Below, in pieces: positions 53,857-63,037 of a DNA stretch of 64,000 nucleotides (position 1 is the stretch's first letter; each line of letters begins with the position of its first letter). Source of the DNA: Methanosarcina thermophila TM-1 (lineage in GTDB: Archaea > Halobacteriota > Methanosarcinia > Methanosarcinales > Methanosarcinaceae). The translations under genes were made by a program, and so were the position numbers. Location of the stretch: contig NZ_CP009501.1 in NCBI RefSeq assembly GCF_000969885.1, positions 496,001 through 560,000 on the forward strand, read 5' to 3'. The notes below the pieces were generated by a model, which saw only the letters and a list, made by a program, of their open reading frames with translations, was not told the origin of the DNA and searched no databases.

Positions 53857-53907
53857 TTAGTTTCTGCCTTTGCGCCGGTCGATCACGCTCAGATTAATTC
53901 GGGAGAA

Positions 53908-54426
53908 TCAGGTCTGCTTCACATTGACCTTTATCCTGAACTCAGTACCTTTATCCCTTTTCATTTTGATTTCGCCGCCCAGTTGATCAACGAGGATAGC
54001 TACAAGCTGTAAACCAAGCGTGTCCGGATTTTCGAAATCAATATTTTTGGGAATGCCCACTCCATTATCTGAAACTATGAGAGTATATACATTGCTTTTT
54101 TCGGCAAGCTGCCCTTTATTACTCTGTTCATCTACGGATTTTTCACTGGAAAGCTTAATTTGAATTATACCCTTCTCATCCCTGCCTGGAAACGCATGTT
54201 TGAAGGAATTGGATACAAGCTCATTAACTATCATTCCTAATGGGACCGCGGTATCAACATCAAAGAAAAGGTTTTCTTCCAGATCTATCTTCAAGCTAAT
54301 CCCAGCATTTCCAATCTTGTAAGTCTGGAAAAGATTTTCAATGAGTTTCTTAAGGTATATTGAGAAGTTGAGTTCGTTATCTCCTTCACCTTCATGCAGT
54401 TCCTCATGAATGAGTGCGATGGACAT
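53908..54426 (-). pseudogene. Histidine kinase A, C-terminal ATPase part
   Basis: 172 codons, the HATPase_c half of kinase A. N box VNELVSNSFKHAF, G1 box DNGVGIP, and G2-like DTLGLQL are all present. It follows the middle part after a 1-base insertion in a four-base C run (54444-54447, GGGG on the coding strand); removing one base restores the frame so that AAFR joins ESQDRVMSIALIHEE exactly as in the paralogue at 60356. The internal ATG at 54426 might allow separate synthesis, but an ATPase domain alone is not useful. Confidence 0.8.
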
Positions 54427-54751
54427 TACTCTGTCCTGGCTTTCCCCTGAAAGCGGCGAGAACTTCGGAATCCTTAATACATTTCCGATTATTGAATTTT
54501 TCAGCCTGAAGATCCAGCAGGGAAGAAATTACCTGAAGGTTATTCTTTATCCTGTGATGAATTTCCTTTTTACGGGCAATCTCAATTTTAGCAAGCATCT
54601 CTTCTGCTTTTTTGTGCTCAGTTATATCCCGAGCGACAGTTACTGATCCAATAATATTTCCACCTTTATCGTGCACCGGGGCAGCGCTTACCTGGCGGTA
54701 GCGTAACTTTCCATGGACAGGCATGCAAATTATCTCCTCTTCGTTCTTCAC
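54404..54751 (-). pseudogene. Histidine kinase A, HisKA_2 dimerisation part
   Basis: 115 codons carrying the last PAS end and the HisKA_2 segment (KEIHHRIKNNLQVISSLLDL) with the phospho-accepting His in HHRIKN. Frame is lost at both sides: an internal deletion toward the N-terminal part and a 1-nt insertion toward the ATPase part. PAS-tail sequence RYRQVSAAPVHD precedes it. Confidence 0.75.
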
Positions 54752-57200
54752 GACTTCGCCCTGCAGGGCACGTAGGATAGACTTTCACATTCTCTAGAAA
54801 CTTTTCCACCTCTATTTCTTTCCCGGGAGGGATGTAGAACTCACTGTATGCAGGAGGATTAATCAGGGTAAAGTTTTTCCGTGTATCTGCAAACCAGACT
54901 TCATCAGTAATACTGTTAATCAGTGCAGCCAGTCGGTCTTTCTCCTGCTGGATAGCACTGAGCAACCGTTCCCGCTCCTCTTCTGCCTGTTTACGCTCTG
55001 TAACGTCCTCAAATACTGCAACCAGTTCACCAGAGGGCAGCTTGTATACATAGTTAGTCACCCACAGGGCGATATTCTCATCTTTATAATATGTCGTAGG
55101 AAATGATTCCGGCTTTCCGGTCAGCCATACACGTCTAAATACTGCATCAAGTCCCATCTCACTTACATAAGGAAAAATTTCATAGAGGCTTTTTCCAACA
55201 ATGTTTTCCCGCCGGACGTGATTAATTTGCTCGCCAGCAGGATTCATATCCCTAAAGATGAAATCACGCCCGTCATCGATAACATCATAGATGACTACCC
55301 CACTTGATATGACCTCAAACAAGTTTCGGAAACGGGATTCGCTCACCTGCAGCTCTTTTTCAATCCGTTTGCGCTCGGTAATATCCTGCACTATCCCTCT
55401 CATTCGTACAGGGGTATTTTTCTCATCAAAAATAACCTCGGATTGCATATTGACTATACGTTCTTCTCCATTAGCCCGTATAATCCTGTAATCAGTACTG
55501 TAGAATTTGCCGCTTAATGCATCCTTAAGGGCATTATTTACATAGCCTCGATCTTCAGGATGCACATATTTTAAAAATTCATCATATTGTGGAGCTGGTT
55601 CTCGAAGATCACGCCCAAAAATAAGATACATCTCATGTGACCAGTATATCTTACCAGTTTCAATGTTCAAATCCCAATTTCCAAGGTGTGCTAACCTCTG
55701 AGCTTCAGCAAGACTTTCTTTACTTTCTTTCAATAAATTATAAGCCTTCTCAAGTTCAGCTGTACGTTCTTTAACCAGGTTCTCCAAATTATCCAGCGTT
55801 TCTCTCAATTTAGCTTCTGCTTCTTTCCGTGCAGTAATATCTGTGAGCATGCTCATAGAGCCTGTAAATTTGCCAGCGCTATCAAAAAGAGGTTTGGAGC
55901 TCACTATTGTCCATAAAGGTGAACCATTTTTGCGTATGAATTTAAACTCATAGCTCTCACTGATGCCCTGTCGTCTCCTTTCAATATACTTCTTAATAAT
56001 TGGTTTTTCTTCCTCGCTGACAAAGTCCCATGCGAATTTCCCGATTATCTCATCCTGAGTATATCCCAGTATCTCAGTCATTCTTTTATTGATGTATATC
56101 GTCCTCGCTTCAGAATCAACAATCCATATGCCTTCACTAGCTGTTTCCACAATAGTGCGGTATTTTTTCTCGCTCTCCCGGAGTGCTTCCTCAGCTTTCT
56201 TTCTCCCTGTTATATCTCTAAAAGTAGCTGCAACTTTCTCTTTATCAGGACTGAATACGTAAGTATCAAAGTACTTGTTCGTTACCCGACTGAAGATCTC
56301 AAAATGCTCGGGTTTGCCTGAGAGCACTGTTTCGCCGAATTTTTCAATCAATACAGGATTCACATTGGGAAGTATTTCCAGAATAGACTTACCCAGTATC
56401 TGCTCCCTTTTTAAGCCTGTACTGCGTTCATAAACAGGGTTTACCTCAAGGTAGCGATAGTCATACGGTTTACCACTCTTATCATAGATTACTTCTGCAA
56501 GTAAGAAACCCTCGGTCATGTTTGTGAAAAGCGTCCTGTAGCGCTTCTCGCTCTCTTGCAGTATCTCTTCTGTTTTTTTGTTCTCAATGATATCTGCAGT
56601 CTGCCGGGCAAGAATGTCAATCAACATTAGTTCGCGCTCAGACGGCGTATGAACGTGGTTGAAGTGGGTGGATATAATGCCCATAAATTGACCCGACCAG
56701 CTCACCATAGGTGTGGATTGAACGGCTCTTATTCCTTCATCCAGCAATATATTAAGTGCATTGCTTCCAAGGAAAACGGGACTTTGAGTAATGTCCTCAA
56801 CTACCACACGTTTCATCTGCTTCATTGCAGCTCCACATGTTGCTGCGTCCTCAGTGTCAACAAGTTCGAAAAACTTTAAAAACTGAGAGCTAAATCCTTT
56901 CTGGGCTACAATCTTTAATTTCCCAGTTGGTGGGTCGAGAATCTGTATGTTTCCTTTGTACGCCCTGGTAATTGCAATTGCAGCCTCAATTGTTTCCTGG
57001 AGAATCGAAAACAAATCTTTGCCTTCGATATATCGCATGCTCAATTTGTGGAGAATATTCGTGTCTCGAACCTCAGCTTCAAGTTTATCCCTGAGTTCAA
57101 TCAGCTCGTTCTTCAAGCGTCTGCATTCGAGAATCTCAGCGCGCAGTTTTTGATTGCTTTTGTCAGGCTCGTCAGCACCCAGGCGGTCAGACTTAGTCAT
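54666..57200 (-). CDS. Histidine kinase A, GAF/PAS sensor part (truncated)
   Basis: 844 codons. A GAF domain (about residues 45-210), then four PAS domains near 215-330, 340-460, 505-630 and 635-750, and a fifth cut off near 830. Coiled linkers with VKERTAELEKAY stand between. No signal or membrane segment, so a cytosolic sensor. At 54775-54785 the frame leaves at KVY and joins a ...ILRALQGE segment in a different frame, consistent with deletion of about 10 residues plus change of frame. The output domains therefore follow in other frames. Ligands unknown; related Methanosarcina kinases bind heme in GAF/PAS. Confidence 0.82.
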   Translation of the reverse strand: MTKSDRLGADEPDKSNQKLRAEILECRRLKNELIELRDKLEAEVRDTNILHKLSMRYIEGKDLFSILQETIEAAIAITRAYKGNIQILDPPTGKLKIVAQKGFSSQFLKFFELVDTEDAATCGAAMKQMKRVVVEDITQSPVFLGSNALNILLDEGIRAVQSTPMVSWSGQFMGIISTHFNHVHTPSERELMLIDILARQTADIIENKKTEEILQESEKRYRTLFTNMTEGFLLAEVIYDKSGKPYDYRYLEVNPVYERSTGLKREQILGKSILEILPNVNPVLIEKFGETVLSGKPEHFEIFSRVTNKYFDTYVFSPDKEKVAATFRDITGRKKAEEALRESEKKYRTIVETASEGIWIVDSEARTIYINKRMTEILGYTQDEIIGKFAWDFVSEEEKPIIKKYIERRRQGISESYEFKFIRKNGSPLWTIVSSKPLFDSAGKFTGSMSMLTDITARKEAEAKLRETLDNLENLVKERTAELEKAYNLLKESKESLAEAQRLAHLGNWDLNIETGKIYWSHEMYLIFGRDLREPAPQYDEFLKYVHPEDRGYVNNALKDALSGKFYSTDYRIIRANGEERIVNMQSEVIFDEKNTPVRMRGIVQDITERKRIEKELQVSESRFRNLFEVISSGVVIYDVIDDGRDFIFRDMNPAGEQINHVRRENIVGKSLYEIFPYVSEMGLDAVFRRVWLTGKPESFPTTYYKDENIALWVTNYVYKLPSGELVAVFEDVTERKQAEEERERLLSAIQQEKDRLAALINSITDEVWFADTRKNFTLINPPAYSEFYIPPGKEIEVEKFLENVKVYPTCPAGRSREERRGDNLHACPWKVTLPPGKRCPGAR

Positions 57201-57834
57201 AATTTTCCAGTCCTGATTTAAAATAAGAGACTAATAATATGATTTATCACATATTCTTTTGTCGAGCAAAGCTGGTAATAATTTGTTCCCACGAGATATT
57301 TTCTCCAGTAGCACGGGTACCATAAATTTAATGTTATTTTGCATATTTTATTACTACATTATAAAATATCTGATAAAAAATCCATGTCAAGTTGCTACTT
57401 TCTTTAAAGTGCAGCTTGTACACAAATTTATTTTCTAGCGTTTCAGATACATTTTCTCGGTGGATTTAATTTTATCTCTGATGCTTATAAATAATCAAAT
57501 AATTATCATATAGATATTAGTGATGAAACTGCATTAGTATTTATGCACAACTACGTGTCACTGCCGGAAAACTCTTGAGATAAAACTGAAGATTCTTGAG
57601 ATAAAATAAAACAGATTTGTTCGAATAAAACCCTGAGTTAAGATATGGTTAGTCAAATTTCTAAACTGTTCTGTTAATCTTGATTAAAAGCGTCAAAGTT
57701 TAAAAAGTGGTAAAAGTTTAAAAGTGGTAAAAGTTTAATCTGATAAGTCAACCATATGCAAACTCAGATTGAATGAAATATTAAGGAGGCGCGTAAATCC
57801 AGCTAATAAAGTGATGTTAAAAATAGCCAAAAAG

Positions 57835-57930
57835 CCACTGAACCCTTTTACTGTATCCCCCAGACAGTCTCTTCCAAGCTTATGCTCCCCCAAGCATACG
57901 GGCTTGAAGAAGGTTCAGTGACTTCCAGGC
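57835..57930. ncRNA. Twin-hairpin structured element, copy 1
   Basis: Perfect 9-bp closing stem CACTGAACC (57836-57844) with GGTTCAGTG (57912-57920). Inside: hairpin ACTGT/ACAGT with loop ATCCCCCAG, and a longer one CAAGC...GCTTG enclosing TATGC/GCATA with loop TCCCCCAA. The two C-rich loops are alike. It recurs at 62267-62370 with changed but still paired stems. Read on the minus strand the loops are TGGGGGA. Confidence 0.6.
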
Positions 57931-57980
57931 AATTTTTGTGTGGTAGATGATTCTACTTACCCCCTCACCCCCAACTTCTC

Positions 57981-58039
57981 AACTCCAGAATATACTAATA
58001 ACCTAAATTATTTTAAATTATTTATATCAAAAATTGTTT
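57981..58039. promoter_or_regulatory. 59-bp identical AT-rich segment, copy 1
   Basis: Identical over 59 bp to 62425-62483, both the same distance from the structured element. On the minus strand it has GATATAAAT as a TATA-like box; initiation about 25 nt on would run toward the structured element. Confidence 0.5.
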
Positions 58040-58108
58040 CCAAACAAATAATATTTTAAGGTAAAAAATTTCAAAACAAATATAGAATTTTCAGTTTAAC
58101 GAGATTGT

Positions 58109-59125
58109 TTATCTCGAGATATCGTTAAACTTGATAAAAAATTCTGTTCCCCGGTTTCTTCTAAGCTCTAGACAGCCTTCTATTTGTTCAACAAGAATAT
58201 TTACAAGCTGCAAGCCAAGAGAATCAGTGTTCCTAAAGTTTATTTCCTCAGGAATACCCTTTCCATTGTCTGCTACTGTGAGTGTGTACTGGAAATCTTT
58301 TTTCTGGCTACATGCGCTGTCTGCCCTGGAGACCTCTTTATTTACACCAAGGTCTTTTATTTTCTTTAAACTTATACTGATTTCCCATTTGTTCCCATTA
58401 GGGAAAGCATGTTTTAGAGAGTTTGTCACCAGTTCATTTACTATGATACCTAAAGGAATTGCAGTATCAAGACCAAGATAAATCTGCTCAAGATCCAGAT
58501 TAAGGCTGATATTCTTATGAATATTATAAGAGCTGAAAAGATCTGCAGTCAATTTCCTCAGGTAATCTCCAAACTCAAGGGTATCGATTTTATCCCCTTT
58601 ATATAATTCTTCGTGAATTAGAGCCATTGAAGCTATACGGTTCTGGCTTTCTTTGAAGGATTCGAGGATTATTGAATCAGTAAATTTCTCAGCTTCGAGG
58701 CTGAGCAAAGATGAGATAACCTGCAGATTATTTTTAATCCTGTGATGAATTTCTTTTACGCGCGTCTCCTCAATTTTTGCCAGGGCTTCTTCGGTTCGTT
58801 TGTGCTCTGTAATATCCTGAACTGTTCCAAACATTCGAGCAGGAAGATTTTTCTCGTCAAAAATAGTTTTGCCCTGTTCATGGACAATACGTTCCTCTCC
58901 ATTGTTAAGGATGAGCCGGTAATTAATATCGTAGGGTTTTCCTTCTAAAGCTTCCTTGATGGCATTATCTACATAATCTCTGTCATCAGGATGTACACAG
59001 CTTAAAAACATATCGTAAGTTACTTCAATTTCTTGAGGCTTAAATCCAAAAATACTATACAATTCATCAGACCAGTATCTTTCATTAGTAGCAATATCCC
59101 ATTCCCAGTTTCCAATGTGAGCCAT
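58109..59125 (-). pseudogene. Histidine kinase B, PAS/HisKA_2/ATPase part
   Basis: 338 codons: a PAS_3-type domain (HIGNWEWDIATNERYW), HisKA_2 (KEIHHRIKNNLQVISSLL) and HATPase_c (VNELVTNSLKHAF, DNGKGIP, DSLGLQL). It continues the upstream part (59020-60033) after a single-base loss near 59140: one more base there would join SREGL to AEAQRMAHIGNW, as in kinase A. The ATG at the start of this frame is internal to a PAS domain. Encodes the catalytic half of the sensor kinase. Confidence 0.8.
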
Positions 59126-60033
59126 TCTTTGAGCTTCAGCAAGCCTTCTCTACTTTCTTTCAAAGAATAATAAGCCTTTTCAAGTTCTTCTGTACGCTGT
59201 TTAACTTTTTCTTCTAAATCGTTACGCGCTTTTTTAAGGATTTTTTCTGCTTTTTTACGCTTGGTAATGTCAATGTCCATCTCGAGAATCATGGAGGAAC
59301 CATCAATATCGGTAAATGGGATATCATAAACATCAAGCACGCTTCCGTCTGGGGTGGTGACCTCCCAGTTGTGGGGCTGACCGGTTTCAAGTACTTTATA
59401 TGCCTCACAGAACTCACACGGTCCGGGGTTCCCAAAACAATACTCATAACAGTGCCTGCCTCTGGGCTCGCCGAACCTCTCACGAAGGTTGCGGTTGATT
59501 AAGGCAATGCGATGGTCAGGTGTTAACAGGGCTATCATTGCTGGCAGCTTATCCAGCACGTCTAAAAGCCTCTTTCTTTCAGCCTCCCTGGCTTCGGCAA
59601 CCTTGCGGCTTGATTCGCTCTCACAGAGTGCCATTTCAGCCTGTTTACGCTCAGTGACATCTCGCATAATAGCAACTACCCGTGGCTCTCCATTGGTATC
59701 GAAGAAGATGGAAGTGCTTACTTCTCCGGGAAAAGTAGTTCCGTCCTTGCGCCTGTAGGTAATCTCGGCTTTTGCTGCCCCGAAGCGTGCACGTTCATCT
59801 AACAGGCTAGACAATGATGGGTCTTCAGGGTCAAATAATATATCCTTCCACCCTTTTCCAATCAATTCTTCTTCTGTCCATCCAAGCATATGGCAAGCAG
59901 CTGGGTTAGCTGACAGGATTCTTCCACCCTTTTTTGGGTCAGTCAGCATAATACCATCCATGCTATGGTCGAATAGCATGCGGTACAGTTTCTCGCTTTC
60001 CTGCGATTTTTTATCTATGCTGTCACTTTTCAT
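59020..60033 (-). CDS. Histidine kinase B, sensor part with Cys-rich PAS (frameshifted)
   Basis: 337 codons from ATG 60033. A PAS domain (about 15-130) followed by a second PAS (about 165-280) that has an unusual Cys cluster, HCYEYCFGNPGPCEFC, four Cys in 13 residues, fit for metal or heme/redox sensing. Then a VKQRTEELEKAYY coiled linker. The frame shifts near 59140 just before the third PAS, so the last 20 residues of this frame are nonsense. Soluble. Broken partner follows. Confidence 0.82.
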   Translation of the reverse strand: MKSDSIDKKSQESEKLYRMLFDHSMDGIMLTDPKKGGRILSANPAACHMLGWTEEELIGKGWKDILFDPEDPSLSSLLDERARFGAAKAEITYRRKDGTTFPGEVSTSIFFDTNGEPRVVAIMRDVTERKQAEMALCESESSRKVAEAREAERKRLLDVLDKLPAMIALLTPDHRIALINRNLRERFGEPRGRHCYEYCFGNPGPCEFCEAYKVLETGQPHNWEVTTPDGSVLDVYDIPFTDIDGSSMILEMDIDITKRKKAEKILKKARNDLEEKVKQRTEELEKAYYSLKESREGLLKLKEWLTLETGNGILLLMKDTGLMNCIVFLDLSLKKLK

Positions 60034-60355
60034 ATTCCTGTCCTTCCAGAGATAAAAAAGCTAAAATTTTCTCTCAGGTTTTGTTTTATTCTACTATGTA
60101 CTTACCACATTTTAAAGTAATCTACAAAGATTTATTTTATATTTTAACATTTATATTATATAATTTATATAAACCGTTTCCGAATAAATATTTTTTATAT
60201 TCAGCAGAAAAAGCCTTTTTATAACTTTGTATACCTAACAATATTTTTATAATCCAATTAAAATGATAGATTCACTCCAGAGGACAGCAAATTCATTTTT
60301 TTCATTCACAGAGGTTTAATGTTGCTGGTTTGCTGTTCAGGCACATAAATCGTGA
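60034..60355. other. Intergenic gap between kinases B and C
   Basis: About 320 bp of AT-rich DNA, with a TATA-like run near 60150-60180 that may serve kinase B. No copy of the structured element is seen here, unlike upstream of kinases A and C. Confidence 0.45.
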
Positions 60356-61877
60356 TTAACGTGGTTCTACACTGAACCCTATTTTAAATGTAGTGCCTCT
60401 ATTCTTTATTAGCTCGATTTCACCATCTAACTGATCTACCAGGACATTTACAAGTTGCAAGCCAAGTGTATCTGGATTCTCAAAATTAATTTCCTGGGGA
60501 ATACCAACTCCACTATCTGAAATTGCGAGAGTATATCGGGTACTGGTTCCGGGAACGTTCTCTCTATTGTCGTTCAGTTTATGTCCTGTTCTTTTACTGG
60601 AGAGTTTAATTTGAATTATTCCTTTATCCCTATCTGGGAATGCATATTTTAAGGAGTTTGAGACAAGTTCGTTAACAATCATTCCCAGGGGAACTGCCGT
60701 GTCCATATCAAAGAAAATATTTTTTTCCACATCCATAATCAAGTTGACATCAACATTTTCAATCCTGTATATCCGGAAGAGGTTCTCAACGAGCCTTTCA
60801 AGGTAAGGCGAAAAATTAAGCGTGTTCCTTTCTTCACTTTTGTGCAGTTCTTCATGGATGAGTGCAATGGACATTACCCTGTACTGGCTTTCCTTAAAAG
60901 CGGCGAGAACTTCGGAATCCTTAATACATTCCCGATTATTGAATTTTTCAGCCTGAAGATCCAGAAGAGAAGAGATTACCTGAAGGTTATTCTTTATCCT
61001 GTGATGAATTTCTTTATTACGGATAGCCTCTATTTTTTTAAGGGTGTCCTCTGCAATTCTTCTCTCAGTGATATCATAAATAGTTCCACGGTATTTATCA
61101 TCTCCCCCGTCTTTTTCCTGGAATTTATGGTAACGAAGATGCACCCATCTTTTTCTGCCATTTTTATCTAATATACGAAAGTCTAACTTTCTGGATAAAT
61201 TATATGGAGAAGTTTGAATACGTTCGATATCGACAATAACAAGCGGCTTGTCATCAGGATGGATAAGGTCTAACCACAAAACCTGCCCGGAGAGGAATTC
61301 TTTTTCGCTATATCCGGTAATTTCCTCGACTCTCCCATGCATGAATTCCGGGAAAAGGTTCTCATCTAATTGGAAAGCGATCCCATCAAATTTCTGTATA
61401 AATGAGCGGTATTTTTCCTCACTGACCTTCAGTTTCTCTTCAGTAAGTTTTCTTTCAGTGATATCTTTAATAATTCCAAAAACTCTATTTACATTACCAT
61501 TTTCATCTTTCAGACAGACTACGTCTTCTTCTACCCAAATATAATTTTTATTTGCTTCCATAATTCTGTATTCCAGCTGGAAATTTTCTCCTTTTTCCAG
61601 ATACTTCCCAAAATCCTCCCAGATTTTATTACATTCTTCTGGATGAATCTGATTTAGCCAAACCTGAGTATCTACACTTTCTAAATCTTCTAATTCACAC
61701 CCCATAAGTTCTCTGGTGGCTCCTAACCAGAAAATCTTTCCATTTTCAATGTCCTATTCATATACAAGCTGTTTCGTTTGCTTCATGACAATGCGGTATA
61801 TTTCTTCTTTTTTTCGAAGCTTCTCACAGAAAGGACTTCTCGAAGTAACATTTTTTACTATTAGAATCCACTCCATC
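60356..61877 (-). pseudogene. Histidine kinase C, with amber codon and 5' frameshift
   Basis: PAS (about residues 50-140 of the continuous frame), a second PAS with FLSGQVLWLDLIHPDD, then HisKA_2 (KEIHHRIKNNLQVISSLLDL) and HATPase_c (VNELVSNSLKYAF, DSGVGIP, DTLGLQL). The clean frame is 60356-61705, but the homology (RKKEEIYRIVMKQTKQLVYE, then DIENGKIFW) continues upstream to about 61840 with only an in-frame TAG at 61754-61756, where related kinases carry Tyr. The ATG at 61877, behind GAGGTCAG, is in another frame, so a 1-base shift near 61860 is also needed. Either doubly broken, or translated from an internal start. Confidence 0.75.
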
Positions 61878-62186
61878 CTGACCTCTTTTCGTTTTTATGA
61901 AAAATAATGAATTCAGAGAACTTTATTACTCCGATTAAATTTAAAAATCTGAAATGTTATAAAACTATTGAGCTTATGTAAGAAAATTATATATGAGCGT
62001 TTAAATTATTTCCTGATTTTCCAATTTATGTTTAAAACATAAAATATGTGAAAAAAGTTGAACATATATAGTAATAGTTAAAGAGTGAAACGTGAAAGCA
62101 GAATAGAATGCATGACTCACGAATTGAAATAACGTCAGAGTAAACCAATACTATTATAATTTTGTTTTTGCTTTCTTCTCTGCTGT

Positions 62187-62264
62187 AAAGATATGGTAAA
62201 AAGACAGTAAAAGTAGTATAAGAAGAAAGATATGGTAAAAAGACAGTAAAAGTAGTATAAGAAG
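62187..62264. repeat. 39-bp tandem duplication
   Basis: Unit starting aaagatatggtaaaaagac, two copies exactly adjacent (62187-62225, 62226-62264), essentially identical, directly bordering the structured element. Confidence 0.85.
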
Positions 62265-62266
62265 AA

Positions 62267-62370
62267 GCCTGGAGGCACTGGATCCCTTTACTGTATCCCC
62301 CAATACAGTTCTTTGAAACTTATGCTCCCCCAAATATGCCGATTCAAAGAAGAATCAGCGACCTCCAGGC
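62267..62370. ncRNA. Twin-hairpin structured element, copy 2
   Basis: Closing stem GCCTGGAGG (62267-62275) with CCTCCAGGC (62362-62370), perfect. Inside: ACTGTAT/ATACAGT with loop CCCCCA, and CTTTGAA/TTCAAAG enclosing a second GCTCCCCCAA loop. Relative to copy 1 the second stem has changed from CAAGC/GCTTG to TGAA/TTCA, so both sides changed together. Confidence 0.6.
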
Positions 62371-62424
62371 GATTCTTTAGTGTGGTAGAATATCCCCACA
62401 CCCCATTCCCCTATTAGACTTCCC

Positions 62425-62483
62425 AACTCCAGAATATACTAATAACCTAAATTATTTTAAATTATTTATATCAAAAATTGTTT
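62425..62483. promoter_or_regulatory. 59-bp identical AT-rich segment, copy 2
   Basis: Same 59 bp as 57981-58039. Here it is upstream of the structured element with respect to kinase C on the minus strand. Confidence 0.5.
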
Positions 62484-62727
62484 TCAGGCAAAAAATTGTT
62501 TGATATAAAACTTTAATGTATGATACGATAGATGCATGTATTCTATTTATATGGTTTATTATTTTTAATAACACTAAAATTTTTAATATTATATACTTTT
62601 TCGATTATATCAAAAATCTAAATCCGAAAGAATGTTTTGTATAGATTATGATATATATAACTGGCTCATTATAAATGTATAGATTAAGAGTTATAGGGTT
62701 TCATCTTAATCTTTGGGTTGGATCGCA

Positions 62728-62762
62728 GGTAGGGACCTGAGAATAGGGACTCAGACCCTACC
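62728..62762. terminator. Strong isolated hairpin
   Basis: GGTAGGG/CCCTACC (7 bp) enclosing CTGAG/CTCAG, with loop AATAGGGA. No gene ends nearby, so it may belong to an unannotated small RNA. Confidence 0.35.
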
Positions 62763-63037
62763 ATCTACTTCTAGATTGATTTTCCAGACTATTTATTTCA
62801 AATTTTCCAGACTGTTTGTTTCAAAAGCAGAAGTGTGTTGTTATTTAATAATTTCTTCCTTAAATTGGGTATTATTTACCAATTCTCTTCTTTTTCACTT
62901 TTGCTCACAAAGCCGCTCCCCTCTACATCGAGCGTGACAAAAACGGCATTTGATAGCTAATATGGTTTTACGGGGCAAGTTAGAGACAGGTAGTATATCG
63001 ATTAATTTACTGAAACTGAACAAAATAGCAGGAAAAA

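Larger units (their letters stand above)
57201..58108. other. Intergenic region upstream of kinase A with structured element
   Basis: About 900 bp. Holds the structured element (57835-57930), the 59-bp AT-rich segment (57981-58039) and a short repeat run aaaagtggtaaaagttta (57707-57740). The element lies 640 bp ahead of the start of kinase A and directly behind the stop of kinase B. Confidence 0.6.
61878..63037. other. Intergenic region upstream of kinase C
   Basis: About 1.16 kb. Contains a 39-bp tandem duplication (62187-62264), the second structured element (62267-62370), the 59-bp segment (62425-62483) and a strong isolated hairpin (62728-62762). No protein gene seen. Confidence 0.6.
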
